From NCBI RefSeq assembly GCF_902806695.1, contig NZ_CADCXN010000068.1, positions 1-37,532 on the forward strand: a stretch of DNA of 37,532 bases. The letters are read 5' to 3'. The translations under genes were made by a program, and so were the position numbers. This DNA comes from Candidatus Methylobacter favarea. GTDB lineage: Bacteria > Pseudomonadota > Gammaproteobacteria > Methylococcales > Methylomonadaceae. Positions 18,049 to 28,061 of the stretch are shown one piece after another (the stretch's first letter is position 1; each line of letters begins with the position of its first letter). Under the pieces are notes generated by a model that was not told the DNA's origin, did not search any database, and was given only the letters and a program-made list of their open reading frames with translations.

Positions 18049-18735
18049 GCGGTCCCCGGAATCCGGACAATAGTATAAGCCAGGCTCTGAGCTAAATCAG
18101 AGAGCAAAAATCAGTGAAAGAAACGGCAGATGTTTATAGTGCTCAAAAAGCCAAGATTGCCATAGCAGCCGTAAAAAGCATCAAGACGATCAATGAAATT
18201 ACCCAAGAACACAGTATCCGCCCGAGTCGTCGGGTGAGTCCATGGAAAAAAGACCTGTCGGCGAAGACGGGCAGCTTGTTGGAAGGCAAGCGCGGGCCGA
18301 AACCCATCAACGTGCAGAGCGATCCTGAGCATTCGCCAGGATTGGATACTTGAACAGGGAGCACTGCTATCGCCTATATCCGCTTACCGCGCGAGTTTGT
18401 TTATCGGCTCGCGATGCCTTTACCGGGGGCTTGCTGACAACCGCATCCCGATCAGTAGGGAGGGGCGAGGCCGGGCCCTGGATAATATTTTGGCCGAGCG
18501 GCTGTGCCGGACGCTTAAATATGAACACGTGTATTTAAAGCCCCAGCAACAGGCAGGATGTTGATGGGATTTGCCAATCTCTCCACTTCTATAACCAGGA
18601 ACGCTGGCATCAAGCACTTGCTTGCCAAGTGCAGCCGGAAGTCTATACCAAGGCTAGGGGCAGTAGGGTCAAGATCATCGACAAAATCAACGGTACGGGT
18701 GAAATATCAGAGACTGTGCTGAAAACGGGGACCGC
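18049..18735 (+). mobile_element. Degenerate IS3-family element
   Basis: Terminal inverted repeats GCGGTCCCCG (18049-18058) and CGGGGACCGC (18726-18735) bound about 690 bp, roughly half a full IS3 element. Inside, a GTG-started frame at 18114-18353 resembles OrfA (AQKAKIAIAAVKSIKTINEI, then WKKDL and LLEGKRGPKP). OrfB fragments follow in different frames: IAYIRLPREFVY, EGRGRALDNILAERLCRTLK and LHFYNQERWHQAL. The central catalytic part of OrfB is deleted, so the element cannot transpose on its own. It lies just after wzc. Confidence 0.75.
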
Positions 18736-18774
18736 GCCATTCAGCTGGAGTGTGATCACGGCTCTATCTTTAAT

Positions 18775-19648
18775 AACCTGAGTTCAGTTTAAGCATTCTG
18801 TAAAAGGGGTAGTAAATCAGCCTTACATAATTGAAGAGCCGGCTTTTTATCCTGATTTTTTCCTGATCGGGATAAGCCGGTAAACTGGCCATGATAGGGG
18901 ACCTGTAAGGGCTCAACGAGCGATGCTTCGAATGCTCAAGATCGCCAATATTCTTGAGCTGATCATTGAGGGTTTCGATGAGGCTGCGCTTGCTGCAGTA
19001 ATTGATCAAAGGTCTCCCTAGCCTGAGCTTTCAGTTGTTTTTCAGGGCGGTCATCAGTTTAAGATCCTGGACCGTCAACAGCCGGGTTAATTCTTTGGAA
19101 ATAGTGTCTCGGTCGCCTAACAGCTTGCCGGTCGATGACTTGCCGCGCCCTGCTTTCCTGACCCGGGTTGGGTGCCGTGACATACGGATAGTCTTGCAGA
19201 CTTTCAGGGGCATAGCATCAATAAAAGCGCTGCCTGCGAAGACGACTGTTCATAGAGGCGGTAATGGGCGCTAACAGGTCTGGCATCATTCGGTAAAGCG
19301 ATTATAGCTCACCCCCGTTAGGCAAGCCGGATGACCCATAGCAGTGTACAGGCTTCAGGTAAAACCCTATGCAGAGGTTCGAAAGCCTGACTGATGGCAA
19401 GCCATTAAAATCATGATCCTTTCGCTATAGCTCATGCGATGCGGGGGATGACCTTTCTTCCCGCCTTGAATGAGTTGATTCTTTTGCCATTCAACTATTA
19501 AAGGTTCGGCAAAAATTGTCCGCATCGCAGAATAGGTGTGTTAATTTCACCACTAGCAGGTGTTTTGTTTGAGCAAGTGAGCCTCGAAAACTTATTTTCT
19601 CCTTGTTATAACAAAAACCTGCTTCTTTTTTTATCCCGAACTCAGGTT
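18775..19648 (-). mobile_element. Degenerate IS982-family element
   Basis: The ends AACCTGAGTTC (from 18775) and GAACTCAGGTT (to 19648) form inverted repeats of an element of about 874 bp, read on the minus strand. N-terminal fragments such as WQKNQLIQG and HRMSYSERIMILMACHQSGF, a middle part GKSSTGKLLGDRDTISKELT, and a C-terminal part RSLIETLNDQLKNIGDLEHS match the IS982 transposase layout. The pieces are in different frames and separated by stops. It sits 39 bp from the IS3-like element, between wzc and the sugar transferase gene. Confidence 0.75.
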
Positions 19649-19691
19649 AACTAACAACAAGGAGATAATCTAGTTATCTTAATCCGGCCAG

Positions 19692-20372
19692 TTAAATATT
19701 TGCCAATTCTTTTGGAGCGGGAGGTAAATTAGGAAATACTCTTGCAATTATGGCGCTTCCAGGGATAAGTACAACCCAAACGGTGACAAAAATTATCAGA
19801 AAATAATTTGTCAAACTCTTGTTATCAATATACCACTTCTCCACTTCTCCCTTGTAAGGGGTTATGACTGTATCATAGAAAATCTCTGGATCGTTTGCCT
19901 CATGGAGCAAGCTTTCTTCATCCCGAAAAATAATGGATCCAATACCCGAAAGACCAGGACGAACTTTCACAATCTGCCTTTGTACGTCGTCAGTAAAAGC
20001 CTCAAAACAACGCAGTGTTTGAGGACGGGGACCAACAATACTCATGTCGCCAAAAAAAATATTTAACAATTGCGGTAACTCATTTATCTTGGATTTACGT
20101 AAGAATCGTCCCATAGGCAAAATACGTGGATCATTTTTAACTGTGACTGTACCCGTACCTATGTGGGGACTATCCTTCAACATTGTAGCAAATTTTAGTA
20201 AATCAAACATTTTTCCATTGAGTCCGACTCTTTGTTGCGCAAAAAATACCTCTCCTTCTCCTGAAAACTTAAGAATTATGGCTATAGGAACCAATAACGG
20301 AGAGAGTATGATCAAAGCCAACCCTGAAAAAAATATATCAAATAAACGCTGTATATTGCATCCTATCATCAA
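19692..20372 (-). CDS. Initiating sugar-phosphate transferase (monotopic PGT)
   Basis: This membrane enzyme transfers a sugar-1-phosphate to undecaprenyl phosphate, the first step of repeat-unit assembly. It has the N-terminal re-entrant hydrophobic helix (about residues 12-33), then VFFAQQRVGLNGKMFDLLKF, and the core RFLRKSKINELPQLLNIFFG followed by DMSIVGPRP. The position of the catalytic Asp-Glu dyad of PglC-type enzymes reads Asn-Glu here. A second hydrophobic segment is present near the C-terminus (about 188-210). At 226 aa it is a small, single-domain type, not the large WbaP/WcaJ form. An AGGA site precedes the ATG. It is the last gene of the minus-strand cluster, next to the IS remnants. 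Confidence 0.88.
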   Translation of the reverse strand: MMIGCNIQRLFDIFFSGLALIILSPLLVPIAIILKFSGEGEVFFAQQRVGLNGKMFDLLKFATMLKDSPHIGTGTVTVKNDPRILPMGRFLRKSKINELPQLLNIFFGDMSIVGPRPQTLRCFEAFTDDVQRQIVKVRPGLSGIGSIIFRDEESLLHEANDPEIFYDTVITPYKGEVEKWYIDNKSLTNYFLIIFVTVWVVLIPGSAIIARVFPNLPPAPKELANI

Positions 20373-20608
20373 AGTAAATTCCTATTTTTTTGACCCAAAT
20401 ATAAAATTATCTATCAAACGAAGCCTCGAAATGAGAGACTTTGCTCTTTGATGTGTGAAAAAGATACTTGAGAAAAAATCTTATTTGCTATTGTTGAACT
20501 CCGCTTCCTTTTTAATAATACCGATGCCATGAAAGCACTGCATTTCCTAGATTTCAGTGGAATAAGTAAAATTGTACTTGTCAATTCCCTTAAATTTCAT
20601 TGAAATAT
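20373..20608. other. Short spacer between aminotransferase and sugar transferase
   Basis: About 236 AT-rich bases. I see no terminator with a convincing T run and no coding frame of note. Confidence 0.4.
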
Positions 20609-21799
20609 TTAGCTTGTATTTTTTGTCTTTTCCTTTGTGGATGCTACAGGCACGCTGGAAGGTATATTAACAATTCGCTCTTCCAGCCAAGTAGCGTTAG
20701 GCAATCCATCATTCTGACAATGCTTGAACATATCCAGGTGATTCATCAAGCGCCAAATGGGCCGGGTCATTACTCCATTGGCATTCGTATGTTGAAGAAA
20801 TTCATTACGCTGATTTAGCGAGTCAAATTGCAAAGCATTTAGCCAATAATTGGATACACAACCTTTAGGTTCATTTATAAACGCGATCTTACTTTTTGAG
20901 AAAAATGACTCATACTGCAGAGCCAATTCTCGCTTGCGCATAATAAAATAATCTAACTGTTCCATCTGAGCACATCCTAATGCCGCATTCAAATTTGGCA
21001 AACGATAATTATAGCCCACTTCATCATGAACATACTCGAAAGGGTGCGGAATTTTAGCGGTAGTGGTGATATATTTAGCCCGCTCTGCCAAGTCGGCGTC
21101 GTTGGTAATAATCATTCCACCCCCACCTGTGGTAATGATTTTATTGCCGTTGAAACTCAATATACCCATTAAACCAAAGGTGCCAGAGTGCTGCTCATTG
21201 ATGTAACTACCTAATGATTCTGCAGCATCTTCAACTACGGGGATATTGTAATCCTTACAAACGGCAACAATTGAGACAATATCGCAGGGTTGCCCAAAAG
21301 TATGCATAGGGACACATGCAGATAAACGGCGTCCACTAGTTTTATTATATGCCACCCCATTTCTCAACTCAGCGTGCTCATACAAAAAAGTTTTGACCGC
21401 ATCGTAACTCATACCCAATGAAGATTGATCCACATCCACAAATACAGGCAATGCGCCGATATAAGATACCGCGTTACACGTTGCTATAAAGGTAAGAGGC
21501 TGACTAATCACTTCGTCATCCCTGCCTACACCGGCCAATTTCAGGGCGACATGCAGCGCTGCAGTGCCATTAACAGTCGCAATGGCGTATTTGGCGCCCG
21601 TGAAAGCGGCTATCTTTTGTTCAAATTCTGTCACTTTCGCACCTACTGAAGAAACAAAATTCGAATCAATACATTCGTTAAGATAAGTTTTCTCATTCCC
21701 TGCAAAAACTGGTCTGTGCAGTAATACTGGAAATTCAGGTGCATAAACTGATTTCGCAAAATCTTCAAACTCATTTAATATATGTGATATTTGACTCAT
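20609..21799 (-). CDS. PLP-dependent sugar aminotransferase (DegT/LegC-like)
   Basis: This is a DegT/DnrJ/EryC1/StrS-family aminotransferase, expected to place an amino group on a nucleotide-linked keto sugar. The order of motifs is typical: GAKYAIATVNGTAALHVALK, then QPLTFIATCNAVSYIGALPV with DVD, then VVEDAAESLGS for cofactor binding. The PLP-binding Lys is in SFNGNKIITTGGGG, and YNYRLPNLNAALGCAQMEQL follows. The sequence style is closest in my memory to LegC/PseC-like enzymes that make 4-amino sugars. Length is 396 aa. A dehydratase that would supply its keto-sugar substrate is not in this window, so that enzyme must be encoded elsewhere. Confidence 0.88.
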   Translation of the reverse strand: MSQISHILNEFEDFAKSVYAPEFPVLLHRPVFAGNEKTYLNECIDSNFVSSVGAKVTEFEQKIAAFTGAKYAIATVNGTAALHVALKLAGVGRDDEVISQPLTFIATCNAVSYIGALPVFVDVDQSSLGMSYDAVKTFLYEHAELRNGVAYNKTSGRRLSACVPMHTFGQPCDIVSIVAVCKDYNIPVVEDAAESLGSYINEQHSGTFGLMGILSFNGNKIITTGGGGMIITNDADLAERAKYITTTAKIPHPFEYVHDEVGYNYRLPNLNAALGCAQMEQLDYFIMRKRELALQYESFFSKSKIAFINEPKGCVSNYWLNALQFDSLNQRNEFLQHTNANGVMTRPIWRLMNHLDMFKHCQNDGLPNATWLEERIVNIPSSVPVASTKEKTKNTS

Positions 21800-21956
21800 A
21801 TAAATCTCAAAATTAAAAATCGGGTAATTTCTTTGACGTAAGCTACTGACTATTCTTATAAATAATCAGTTAAACCTACAGGCTGCGTTAATATAAACAA
21901 CTGTAACTTAAGTTGGCTCATTCAAACTTTCAAGATGACAAAAAGTTAGGTTTAAT

Positions 21957-23120
21957 TCAGCTAATCCCCATCTTGTTGAGCATAACTTGATTTACCTTAT
22001 GTACATCATATTTTTCTTCAGCGATTTCACGTGAACGCTGTCCCATCCGTAAAATCATCTCTTCATTTTTTATAAATCTTAGCATTGCCTTTGCCAATTC
22101 ATTCACAGAACCTACGGGTACAAGCAACCCATTATCTTCAGTGCAAACCGTTTCTCTGCAGCCTGGAGCGTCGGTTGTAATAATCGCCCGCCCCATAGAC
22201 ATAGCCTCCAGTACGGAGCGAGGTGTACCTTCACGGTAAGAAGGCAGCACATAGACGCTGCACTGGGCAATAGCTGGTCGAACATCGGCTAGCCGACCGA
22301 TATTTTCGATGGTACCCTCTGCTATCCATGTATCTAGTTCCTGTTGTGCAATAGCGCTGGGATTTTCATCAAGCCATCCCACTAAGGTAAAACGAACTTC
22401 AGGATATTTCGCTTTGACAAGCTTGGCGGCGGCAGCGTACTCGCGGATACCTTTGTCGATCAAAAATCTGGCAATCATTAAGAAACAAGGAGTGCCTTTA
22501 GGTATAGGTGTATATTTATAATAGTCTACATTAACACCGGAACCGTTAACTACACAGGTAGGGGCGTTAGGTTTCAAAATCCCTAACTGATGAAATAAGT
22601 GAAGATCATCCGGATTTTGAAAAAATATCATATGCGCTCCACTAAGTGAAATAGCATATAGTCTCTGAACCAATCGACGTAATAAACCACGCTGGTTTTT
22701 TTCACCTTGGAAGGCATAACCGAGCCCTGAAATCAAAGCAAAACGATGAGGCACCCCAGCTATTGAAGTAGCAATCATGCCATAAATTACTGGCTTTATC
22801 AGGTAAGCAAATACTGCTTCTGGTCTTATTGCCTTAATTAATTGCAACAACTGCCAAGTTGTGTGTAGATCTGCTAGAGGATTCATGCCAGCTCGCTGCA
22901 TTGCTACCTTATGGAGCACTAGCCCTTTTTTCAATAATTTGTCGTGCAAATCACTATTTGCTTCCAAATCCGGTAAGGCGACATGCACCTGAATGCCACG
23001 TTCCAAAAGAGCATTAATTAAATCGCCGCGAAATGGCAATAGATCATCGGCAAAGCCGGCAATTATTAGAAATTTCATTGATGGGACAGCTATGCCTGAA
23101 ATGTCTACTAACGCATTCAT
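21957..23120 (-). CDS. GT4 glycosyltransferase, PglA/CapM-like
   Basis: This is a retaining GT-B fold glycosyltransferase of family GT4. The N-terminal half shows FAYLIKPVIYGMIATSIAGV and PHRFALISGLGYAF, reminiscent of PglA-type GalNAc transferases. The donor-binding half has MIARFLIDKGIREY, FTLVGWLDENPSA, and the E-x7-E motif in SYREGTPRSVLEAMSMG. Length is 387 aa from the first ATG. A second ATG at 23078 (MKFLIIAGFADDLL) begins nearer the usual family start and is equally plausible. It probably adds the second sugar of the repeat unit. Specificity cannot be fixed from sequence. Confidence 0.87.
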   Translation of the reverse strand: MNALVDISGIAVPSMKFLIIAGFADDLLPFRGDLINALLERGIQVHVALPDLEANSDLHDKLLKKGLVLHKVAMQRAGMNPLADLHTTWQLLQLIKAIRPEAVFAYLIKPVIYGMIATSIAGVPHRFALISGLGYAFQGEKNQRGLLRRLVQRLYAISLSGAHMIFFQNPDDLHLFHQLGILKPNAPTCVVNGSGVNVDYYKYTPIPKGTPCFLMIARFLIDKGIREYAAAAKLVKAKYPEVRFTLVGWLDENPSAIAQQELDTWIAEGTIENIGRLADVRPAIAQCSVYVLPSYREGTPRSVLEAMSMGRAIITTDAPGCRETVCTEDNGLLVPVGSVNELAKAMLRFIKNEEMILRMGQRSREIAEEKYDVHKVNQVMLNKMGIS

Positions 23121-23354
23121 GCTAGGGTCTCTTGCTGATGCCAGGCAGAAGAAATGTCACTGATAGTTAAACCTGGATATGAGCAGCCTTTACCTGACTC
23201 AGCATGGCCCCCCACCTCGCCATCATTAGATTCTCGATAACATCTAGCTGATCCCATTTGCCGTAACAACCCCAGCCATTGTGTTAAGGGTAATAAAGAA
23301 GAAGCACTAATAAATCCAGGAAATACACGCATTAGATAAACACTCTTAAAATTT

Positions 23355-24200
23355 CTACAGTACAATATCAAAGACACAAACCAGCAAATCATCGTCGCCT
23401 AAGTGGGTAAATAAAGGATCCAGCTTTTTGCGAGGCGTAGGCACTCATTCCCAACGGCCAATAAGGGGCAAAGTACCTTGGAAGCCAGCCTGTTCAAAAA
23501 TTTAAATCATTTCGATAAAAAAGACGCGGTTGGTATAAAACCGAGAATTGCGAAAAACCGCATCTTCCCACTTCGCCTCGGAAAATTTCAGGTTATTCAG
23601 TGCATCCCCTATATAATCCTTTAAGTCAATACGATTAACGCTGACTCCATTGTGCTTCAATATTCTAGATACATCATCTACCATTTTGATTAATTCACTT
23701 TTCCAAATGTTTTGAAGCACAGTTTGAGATAAATTAAATCCATCGATTCAGGGGGCAAAGCTGTAAGCGATGAAATACCCTCGATCAGATATTCACCGTT
23801 ACATTGCTGTGCAAATAATCCAACATCTGGTTATTTTAGCCATATCTGGTGTCGCAAACGAACCTGCCTCTTCCCCGCCAAGTGGTCGATATATGCAATG
23901 CCTTCACAACCATATGTGTAAAAATGGAATCTCCTAAATCAAATTCAAATGCATTGAAATCGCCGCTGACATTCAACTGAGGCAAGCAATTATTCTCACC
24001 CGGAACTCCTGCCATCCTTGCATTTTGCAGAAAATTTTCTAATGCCCTCTCTGGCATATCCACATCATCAAGGTTGATGAGGCGCGGTCGATAAAACATT
24101 CTTTGTAGCAATACATAGCTATCAACGAAGTGCTTTTCTCAGCGTTCCCTAATTTAGCCTGTCGGGAGAGAGCGAATGCCGCACCTGCAGGCAGTAATCA
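23355..24200 (-). pseudogene. Broken SAM-dependent methyltransferase
   Basis: A class I methyltransferase is recognisable but disrupted. From the N-terminal side it reads YRPRLINLDDVDMPERALEN in one frame, then GEYLIEGISSLTALPPESMD in another. A third frame gives VDDVSRILKHNGVSVNRIDL and DYIGDALNNLKFSEAKWEDA. That last frame continues past an in-frame TAA at 23502-23504 into IFEQAGFQGTLPLIGRWE and a TGA, then VPTPRKKLDPLF, and ends at a TAG at 23355-23357. So there are at least two frameshifts and two nonsense codons. The upper boundary is approximate. It lies between two glycosyltransferase genes and probably once methylated a sugar of the repeat unit. Confidence 0.75.
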
Positions 24201-24213
24201 TTTCATAAACAGC

Positions 24214-25395
24214 TTAAACATTCGTAACAATTTCTTGATACACGGCATTAAAACGCTCACACACCTTATCTATTGAAAACTCTGCAATCACGTGCTCCTT
24301 AGACTGTTTTCCCATTTCAGTGCGTTGTTCTTTTGTCAAAGCAATGACCTTCAATAGGCCTTGCGCAAGAGCTTGCTCATCTTGAGTTGGAGCCAGGATC
24401 GCTGTGCCTCCTGCCAAGACCGCTGTATCCCCAACTTTCGTAGCCACGCAGGGTAAGCCCATGGCCATCGCTTCTCCTAAACAAAGGGGGAAACCTTCGG
24501 TGCGTGAAGGCATGCAAAATACATCCATCGCAGTAAGACATACAGGCACATCCTCCCGCTCTCCCAGTAACACAAAATAATCTTGCAGATTATGCTCATT
24601 TATCCAGCCAATCAACTTGACGTTATTTACATCGCAATTCTTTCCCACCATCAAAAATTTAACTTTTTTATGACTACGAGCAACAATTGCTGCCGCCTTG
24701 ACAAAATTATCTTGGCCTTTGACTTGATGAAATCGCCCTAGACATCCAATAATCAATTCATCATCTGAAAAGTTACAATCCTTACGCAGTGCATTTCTTT
24801 GTTCAGTTGTAGCACTCAATTTAGAAAAATCAAAGCCATTGGGGATTACCAGCATACGCGACGCATCATATCCAGCGGCTACATGCGCCAGTCGTCCAGC
24901 TTCTGCTACACAGATAATTTTCTTGGGAACCCACCGAGACCATAGCGCGCATAATTTCATAATTACTAGCGTACTTTTTGTATCACTTATCGATAAGGAG
25001 GTTCGGTGAATCCCCCAAATGATATTCTTGTAACCGGACAGATACGCCGCCAAGCCACCCAAAAAGTCGGCATGATACATCCAGGTTTGCACGATGTCAG
25101 GCTGAAATGAGCTAATAAACTTTTTTAATTGAAAAAAAACACGTGGAATATCCAAGAACGACTCCATCCCTAGCTCATGCACCGACACTCCTGCAGAACG
25201 AAGCTCTTCGCCCCAAGCACCCGCTCGGCACAACACCAGAACCATTTTTTTATCGGTTGATTCAGGCTTGGCTAATAACAAGCGCATAAGCATTCGCTCT
25301 GCTCCGCCAAGAAGGCTAAGCGTTATAATGACATGACAAATTCTTATGTTGTCTTGTATATCTTTGTATTCACCATCTTTCAGTTTATCCTGCAC
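24214..25395 (-). CDS. GT4 glycosyltransferase
   Basis: This is a GT-B fold, family GT4 glycosyltransferase (393 aa). The acceptor domain starts with ICHVIITLSLLGGAERML, the G-G-A-E-R signature of this group, and contains PDIVQTWMYHADFLGG. The donor domain has GCLGRFHQVKGQDNFV, VKFLMVGKN and the E-x7-E motif in SRTEGFPLCLGEAMAMGLP. The start at 25395 overlaps the end of the upstream deacetylase gene by 16 bp, indicating coupled translation. Donor and acceptor sugars are unknown. Confidence 0.88.
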   Translation of the reverse strand: MQDKLKDGEYKDIQDNIRICHVIITLSLLGGAERMLMRLLLAKPESTDKKMVLVLCRAGAWGEELRSAGVSVHELGMESFLDIPRVFFQLKKFISSFQPDIVQTWMYHADFLGGLAAYLSGYKNIIWGIHRTSLSISDTKSTLVIMKLCALWSRWVPKKIICVAEAGRLAHVAAGYDASRMLVIPNGFDFSKLSATTEQRNALRKDCNFSDDELIIGCLGRFHQVKGQDNFVKAAAIVARSHKKVKFLMVGKNCDVNNVKLIGWINEHNLQDYFVLLGEREDVPVCLTAMDVFCMPSRTEGFPLCLGEAMAMGLPCVATKVGDTAVLAGGTAILAPTQDEQALAQGLLKVIALTKEQRTEMGKQSKEHVIAEFSIDKVCERFNAVYQEIVTNV

Positions 25396-26378
25396 GATGC
25401 CTCCAACTCCCTCATAGAAAATGATTGCATACCATATTCATGATTCAATTTACAATAATATTTCAATAGCTTCTCAAGATTCACCAGGTTGGCTTCGGGG
25501 GACAGACCAAAATTGTGTGGATGCCACCACAAATGAAAAGCCCTATTTGTTCTTGCTGCTTCCAGCATGCCCCGCTTTATTCGATTCAAATGCAGCTTGT
25601 CGATGCAGGAGTGACCTGATACCGGCCGCAGAAATCTACTCGCAGGAATGTTTATGAGCTGCCCTGTTGGGATGCCAGAAGGTAATAAAAATGTGTGGTT
25701 GCCTATAAGTGGAATGACTGCATCCACTGCTCGAATAAGACGCCGTGCCGTAAAATATGAAACTGAACCTAAATGCCCGTCTCGGTACATCCAATGATCT
25801 TGATTGCCACGATACGCGGTGAAACCAGCGTTCACTAATACTTTCAGATACTCATCCCGCACCTGGTTACGTGGAAATACTATGCTTGTTGGTTTAACCC
25901 GGTATTCATCAAAGATTCTTTTAGAGCAATCCAGATCGGCGGCAAACTGTTCTACCGTAGTATTTTCTTCTCCACAATAAAAGTGGCTATAGGTATGACT
26001 TGCGAGTTCCTGACTATCTGTAGTTAAAATTTGTTCAACTAAAACGGGCGCAAAAAAAAGCTTGGGGAAATTACGGGCAAGAATAGCTACAGAGTAAGTT
26101 GAGCAACTGTTCCTTTTATAAGTTGGCAGGATTGCGGGACATAAACCAGCCCATTGATTGAAATCCTTGCACAAAAGCATACCTACAGTAGCCCATGTGG
26201 CGTGAATGTCATATTTTTTAAATAATTTCAATAGGCCTGGCACAGCGTGCCATACACCTTCAATATTTGTCCCATAGTTGTCGATTGTTCTTGAGTCCGT
26301 AACTCCCCAGAACAGCTCGAAATCCAGGCTAATTACCAAGCTAGACAAAAAAAACACCTCGGCCCATAAAATATTCAT
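25380..26378 (-). CDS. Polysaccharide deacetylase (NodB-fold) family protein
   Basis: This NodB-homology protein is expected to be a metal-dependent deacetylase acting on an acetylated sugar, carrier-linked or polymer. LVISLDFELFWGV near the N-terminus supplies the catalytic Asp region. ELASHTYSHF gives the HxxxH metal-binding motif, TSIVFPRNQV the next conserved loop, and FHLWWHPHNFG the C-terminal His motif. I chose the ATG at 26378 because family members begin just before the SLDFE motif. An upstream in-frame extension to 26624 has no family-like sequence. With this start the protein is 332 aa. Its 3' end overlaps the next gene by 16 bp. No signal peptide is obvious, so it may act in the cytosol. 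Confidence 0.82.
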   Translation of the reverse strand: MNILWAEVFFLSSLVISLDFELFWGVTDSRTIDNYGTNIEGVWHAVPGLLKLFKKYDIHATWATVGMLLCKDFNQWAGLCPAILPTYKRNSCSTYSVAILARNFPKLFFAPVLVEQILTTDSQELASHTYSHFYCGEENTTVEQFAADLDCSKRIFDEYRVKPTSIVFPRNQVRDEYLKVLVNAGFTAYRGNQDHWMYRDGHLGSVSYFTARRLIRAVDAVIPLIGNHTFLLPSGIPTGQLINIPASRFLRPVSGHSCIDKLHLNRIKRGMLEAARTNRAFHLWWHPHNFGLSPEANLVNLEKLLKYYCKLNHEYGMQSFSMRELEASCRIN

Positions 26379-26723
26379 TCCATATGTTCTTCCCTTAATA
26401 TCCCTTTCTTGGGACTGCTCCCCTGCCTTACCCGAAATAATGCACAACATAATATAATAACGATAGCTGGGAGTGGCTTGATGCGATTCGCTCTCACTAT
26501 TAAGGATCAGCTTTATAGGCCCGATTTTAAGGCCGATTTTATGGGAAATATTTTTATTCATCAACTCGATCTGATCGTTAACCATTGACCTGAATTCCCG
26601 AAACACATAGAAATAGCAGGGCATTCGCTATCATTATTCGGACAGAGGTGATAAATTATCTGCAACAGTTTGCCCCCATTTTGAGGGAAGCCATTAAATA
26701 ATCAAAAACGGAAAATGCGCACA
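26379..26723. other. Spacer upstream of the deacetylase gene
   Basis: About 345 bases. An open frame runs in phase with the deacetylase up to 26624 but its translation is not recognisable. I treat it as leader DNA and see no other feature in it. Confidence 0.4.
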
Positions 26724-27770
26724 TTAAGAAGTTGCCCCCCATCCAAATGCGGACCACTCGAGGCGCTGATACCAATCAAAAAAAAAGTAAAATGTAAAAA
26801 TCCCATAAAATGCCAGCTTGCGGTATGATGTAAGGTATAAGCTGGAAATAAGTACCAGCAATAAAGTGCTCTCAAACACTCTTGCCGTAACAGGCAAGAA
26901 AAAGTAACCTGAAAGATAAACAATCAAAACAAAAAGTGAAAAGCTATACCTCCTCATAAAGTTCTTACCTTCCAAAATAAGAATTCCTGAAAAGAAAAGC
27001 CATAATAAAAATCCCAAACCACTTGTTTTCATTTCTAATGATTGAAGCTCATCTGCTTGTCTAGCCCCAAGATGAGTTGCAAGTCCTGCTCCTGCAAAAT
27101 CAAGAAACAAACCTACTAGCACATAAAAAAATAACAACCAGCCCCACGAAAAAGACAGCATTAAAAATATATTGTTAAGTAAAAGAAGAACTAAAATAAA
27201 GAAGAAGGATGAATGGATAAATGAAGATAAAATAATAAACAGCCATCGAATACTTGTATTTTTACTAAACCAACCAAATAAAAATACTGCAATTGCCATA
27301 CCTTGCCGTAAGTGAATAATATGATTCTTCAAGACTTGAGGCACAAGCAGAAACAAGAAAATCAGAAGAAAATACTTCGGATATGCTCGCAAAATTACAA
27401 AAGAAACCACAAAAGAAGAAAAGAAAACAATTACACGAACACAATCTTCAGGATACAGAAAAAAAGATAGCAATATGTTTATTAGAAGCCAGAGAGGCTC
27501 ATTAACCAAAGTATAGCCTAAACCTTGATCTAAGTGAGATTGAAAAATATCAAGGGAATACTCTGCATAGATAAGATAATTATCTCTATCTCTGAAGCCG
27601 TCGATAGGAAGATAAGTCAGAATAGTTGCATAAGTTATAGAGATTAAAAGCGAAAAGAAAAGGTATTTTTCCTGTCCATTTTCAAGCGGATTGGTTTTAG
27701 CCGATATGCCACCAGTTAATTCCGAATTCATCAGAAATTCATTCTCCTTATTGCTCAACATATGGTCCAC
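26724..27770 (-). CDS. EpsG-family polysaccharide polymerase (Wzy role)
   Basis: This integral membrane protein of about 348 aa has roughly ten hydrophobic segments from residue 33 on. The first loop contains GFRDRDNYLIYAEYSLDIF and then NEPLWLLINILL, and HLRQGMAIAVFLFGWF follows near the middle. The D.NY, NEP and LRQGMA features are characteristic of the EpsG family, whose members are taken to polymerise repeat units in Wzx/Wzy-type pathways. It is the only polymerase candidate in the cluster. The first ATG is used here, but ATGs at residues 4 and 14 are also possible. Confidence 0.82.
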   Translation of the reverse strand: MDHMLSNKENEFLMNSELTGGISAKTNPLENGQEKYLFFSLLISITYATILTYLPIDGFRDRDNYLIYAEYSLDIFQSHLDQGLGYTLVNEPLWLLINILLSFFLYPEDCVRVIVFFSSFVVSFVILRAYPKYFLLIFLFLLVPQVLKNHIIHLRQGMAIAVFLFGWFSKNTSIRWLFIILSSFIHSSFFFILVLLLLNNIFLMLSFSWGWLLFFYVLVGLFLDFAGAGLATHLGARQADELQSLEMKTSGLGFLLWLFFSGILILEGKNFMRRYSFSLFVLIVYLSGYFFLPVTARVFESTLLLVLISSLYLTSYRKLAFYGIFTFYFFFDWYQRLEWSAFGWGATS

Positions 27771-28061
27771 ATTAATGCTTCAATTTTTTAAGTTTAATAT
27801 AAAAAAACAAATTTGTACCTTTACTCGTATCCATCTAAATTCCGCCAACCTTTTTTGGTTTTGGCGGTTATTTTTACGATATTTAATATCTTTCTGTCTG
27901 GCTAACGTTTCTCATACTTCTCTAGAAGATCTTAAAGCACAAACGGGATTAATAAGCCGTAATATGACCATTCAAAGGGTAGAATCCTCGTTCGTATCTA
28001 GTAGCTTTTGACACTAAGACTTGTACACCACCAATTGAATTCATCCAATGCTCGCACTTGA

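Noticed and set aside
18775-19648. Target-site duplication around the IS982-like element
   Set aside because: Flanks share only short AT-rich matches that are not significant.
26379-26624. 82-residue N-terminal extension of the deacetylase
   Set aside because: Not family-like and precedes the usual start just before the SLDFE motif.
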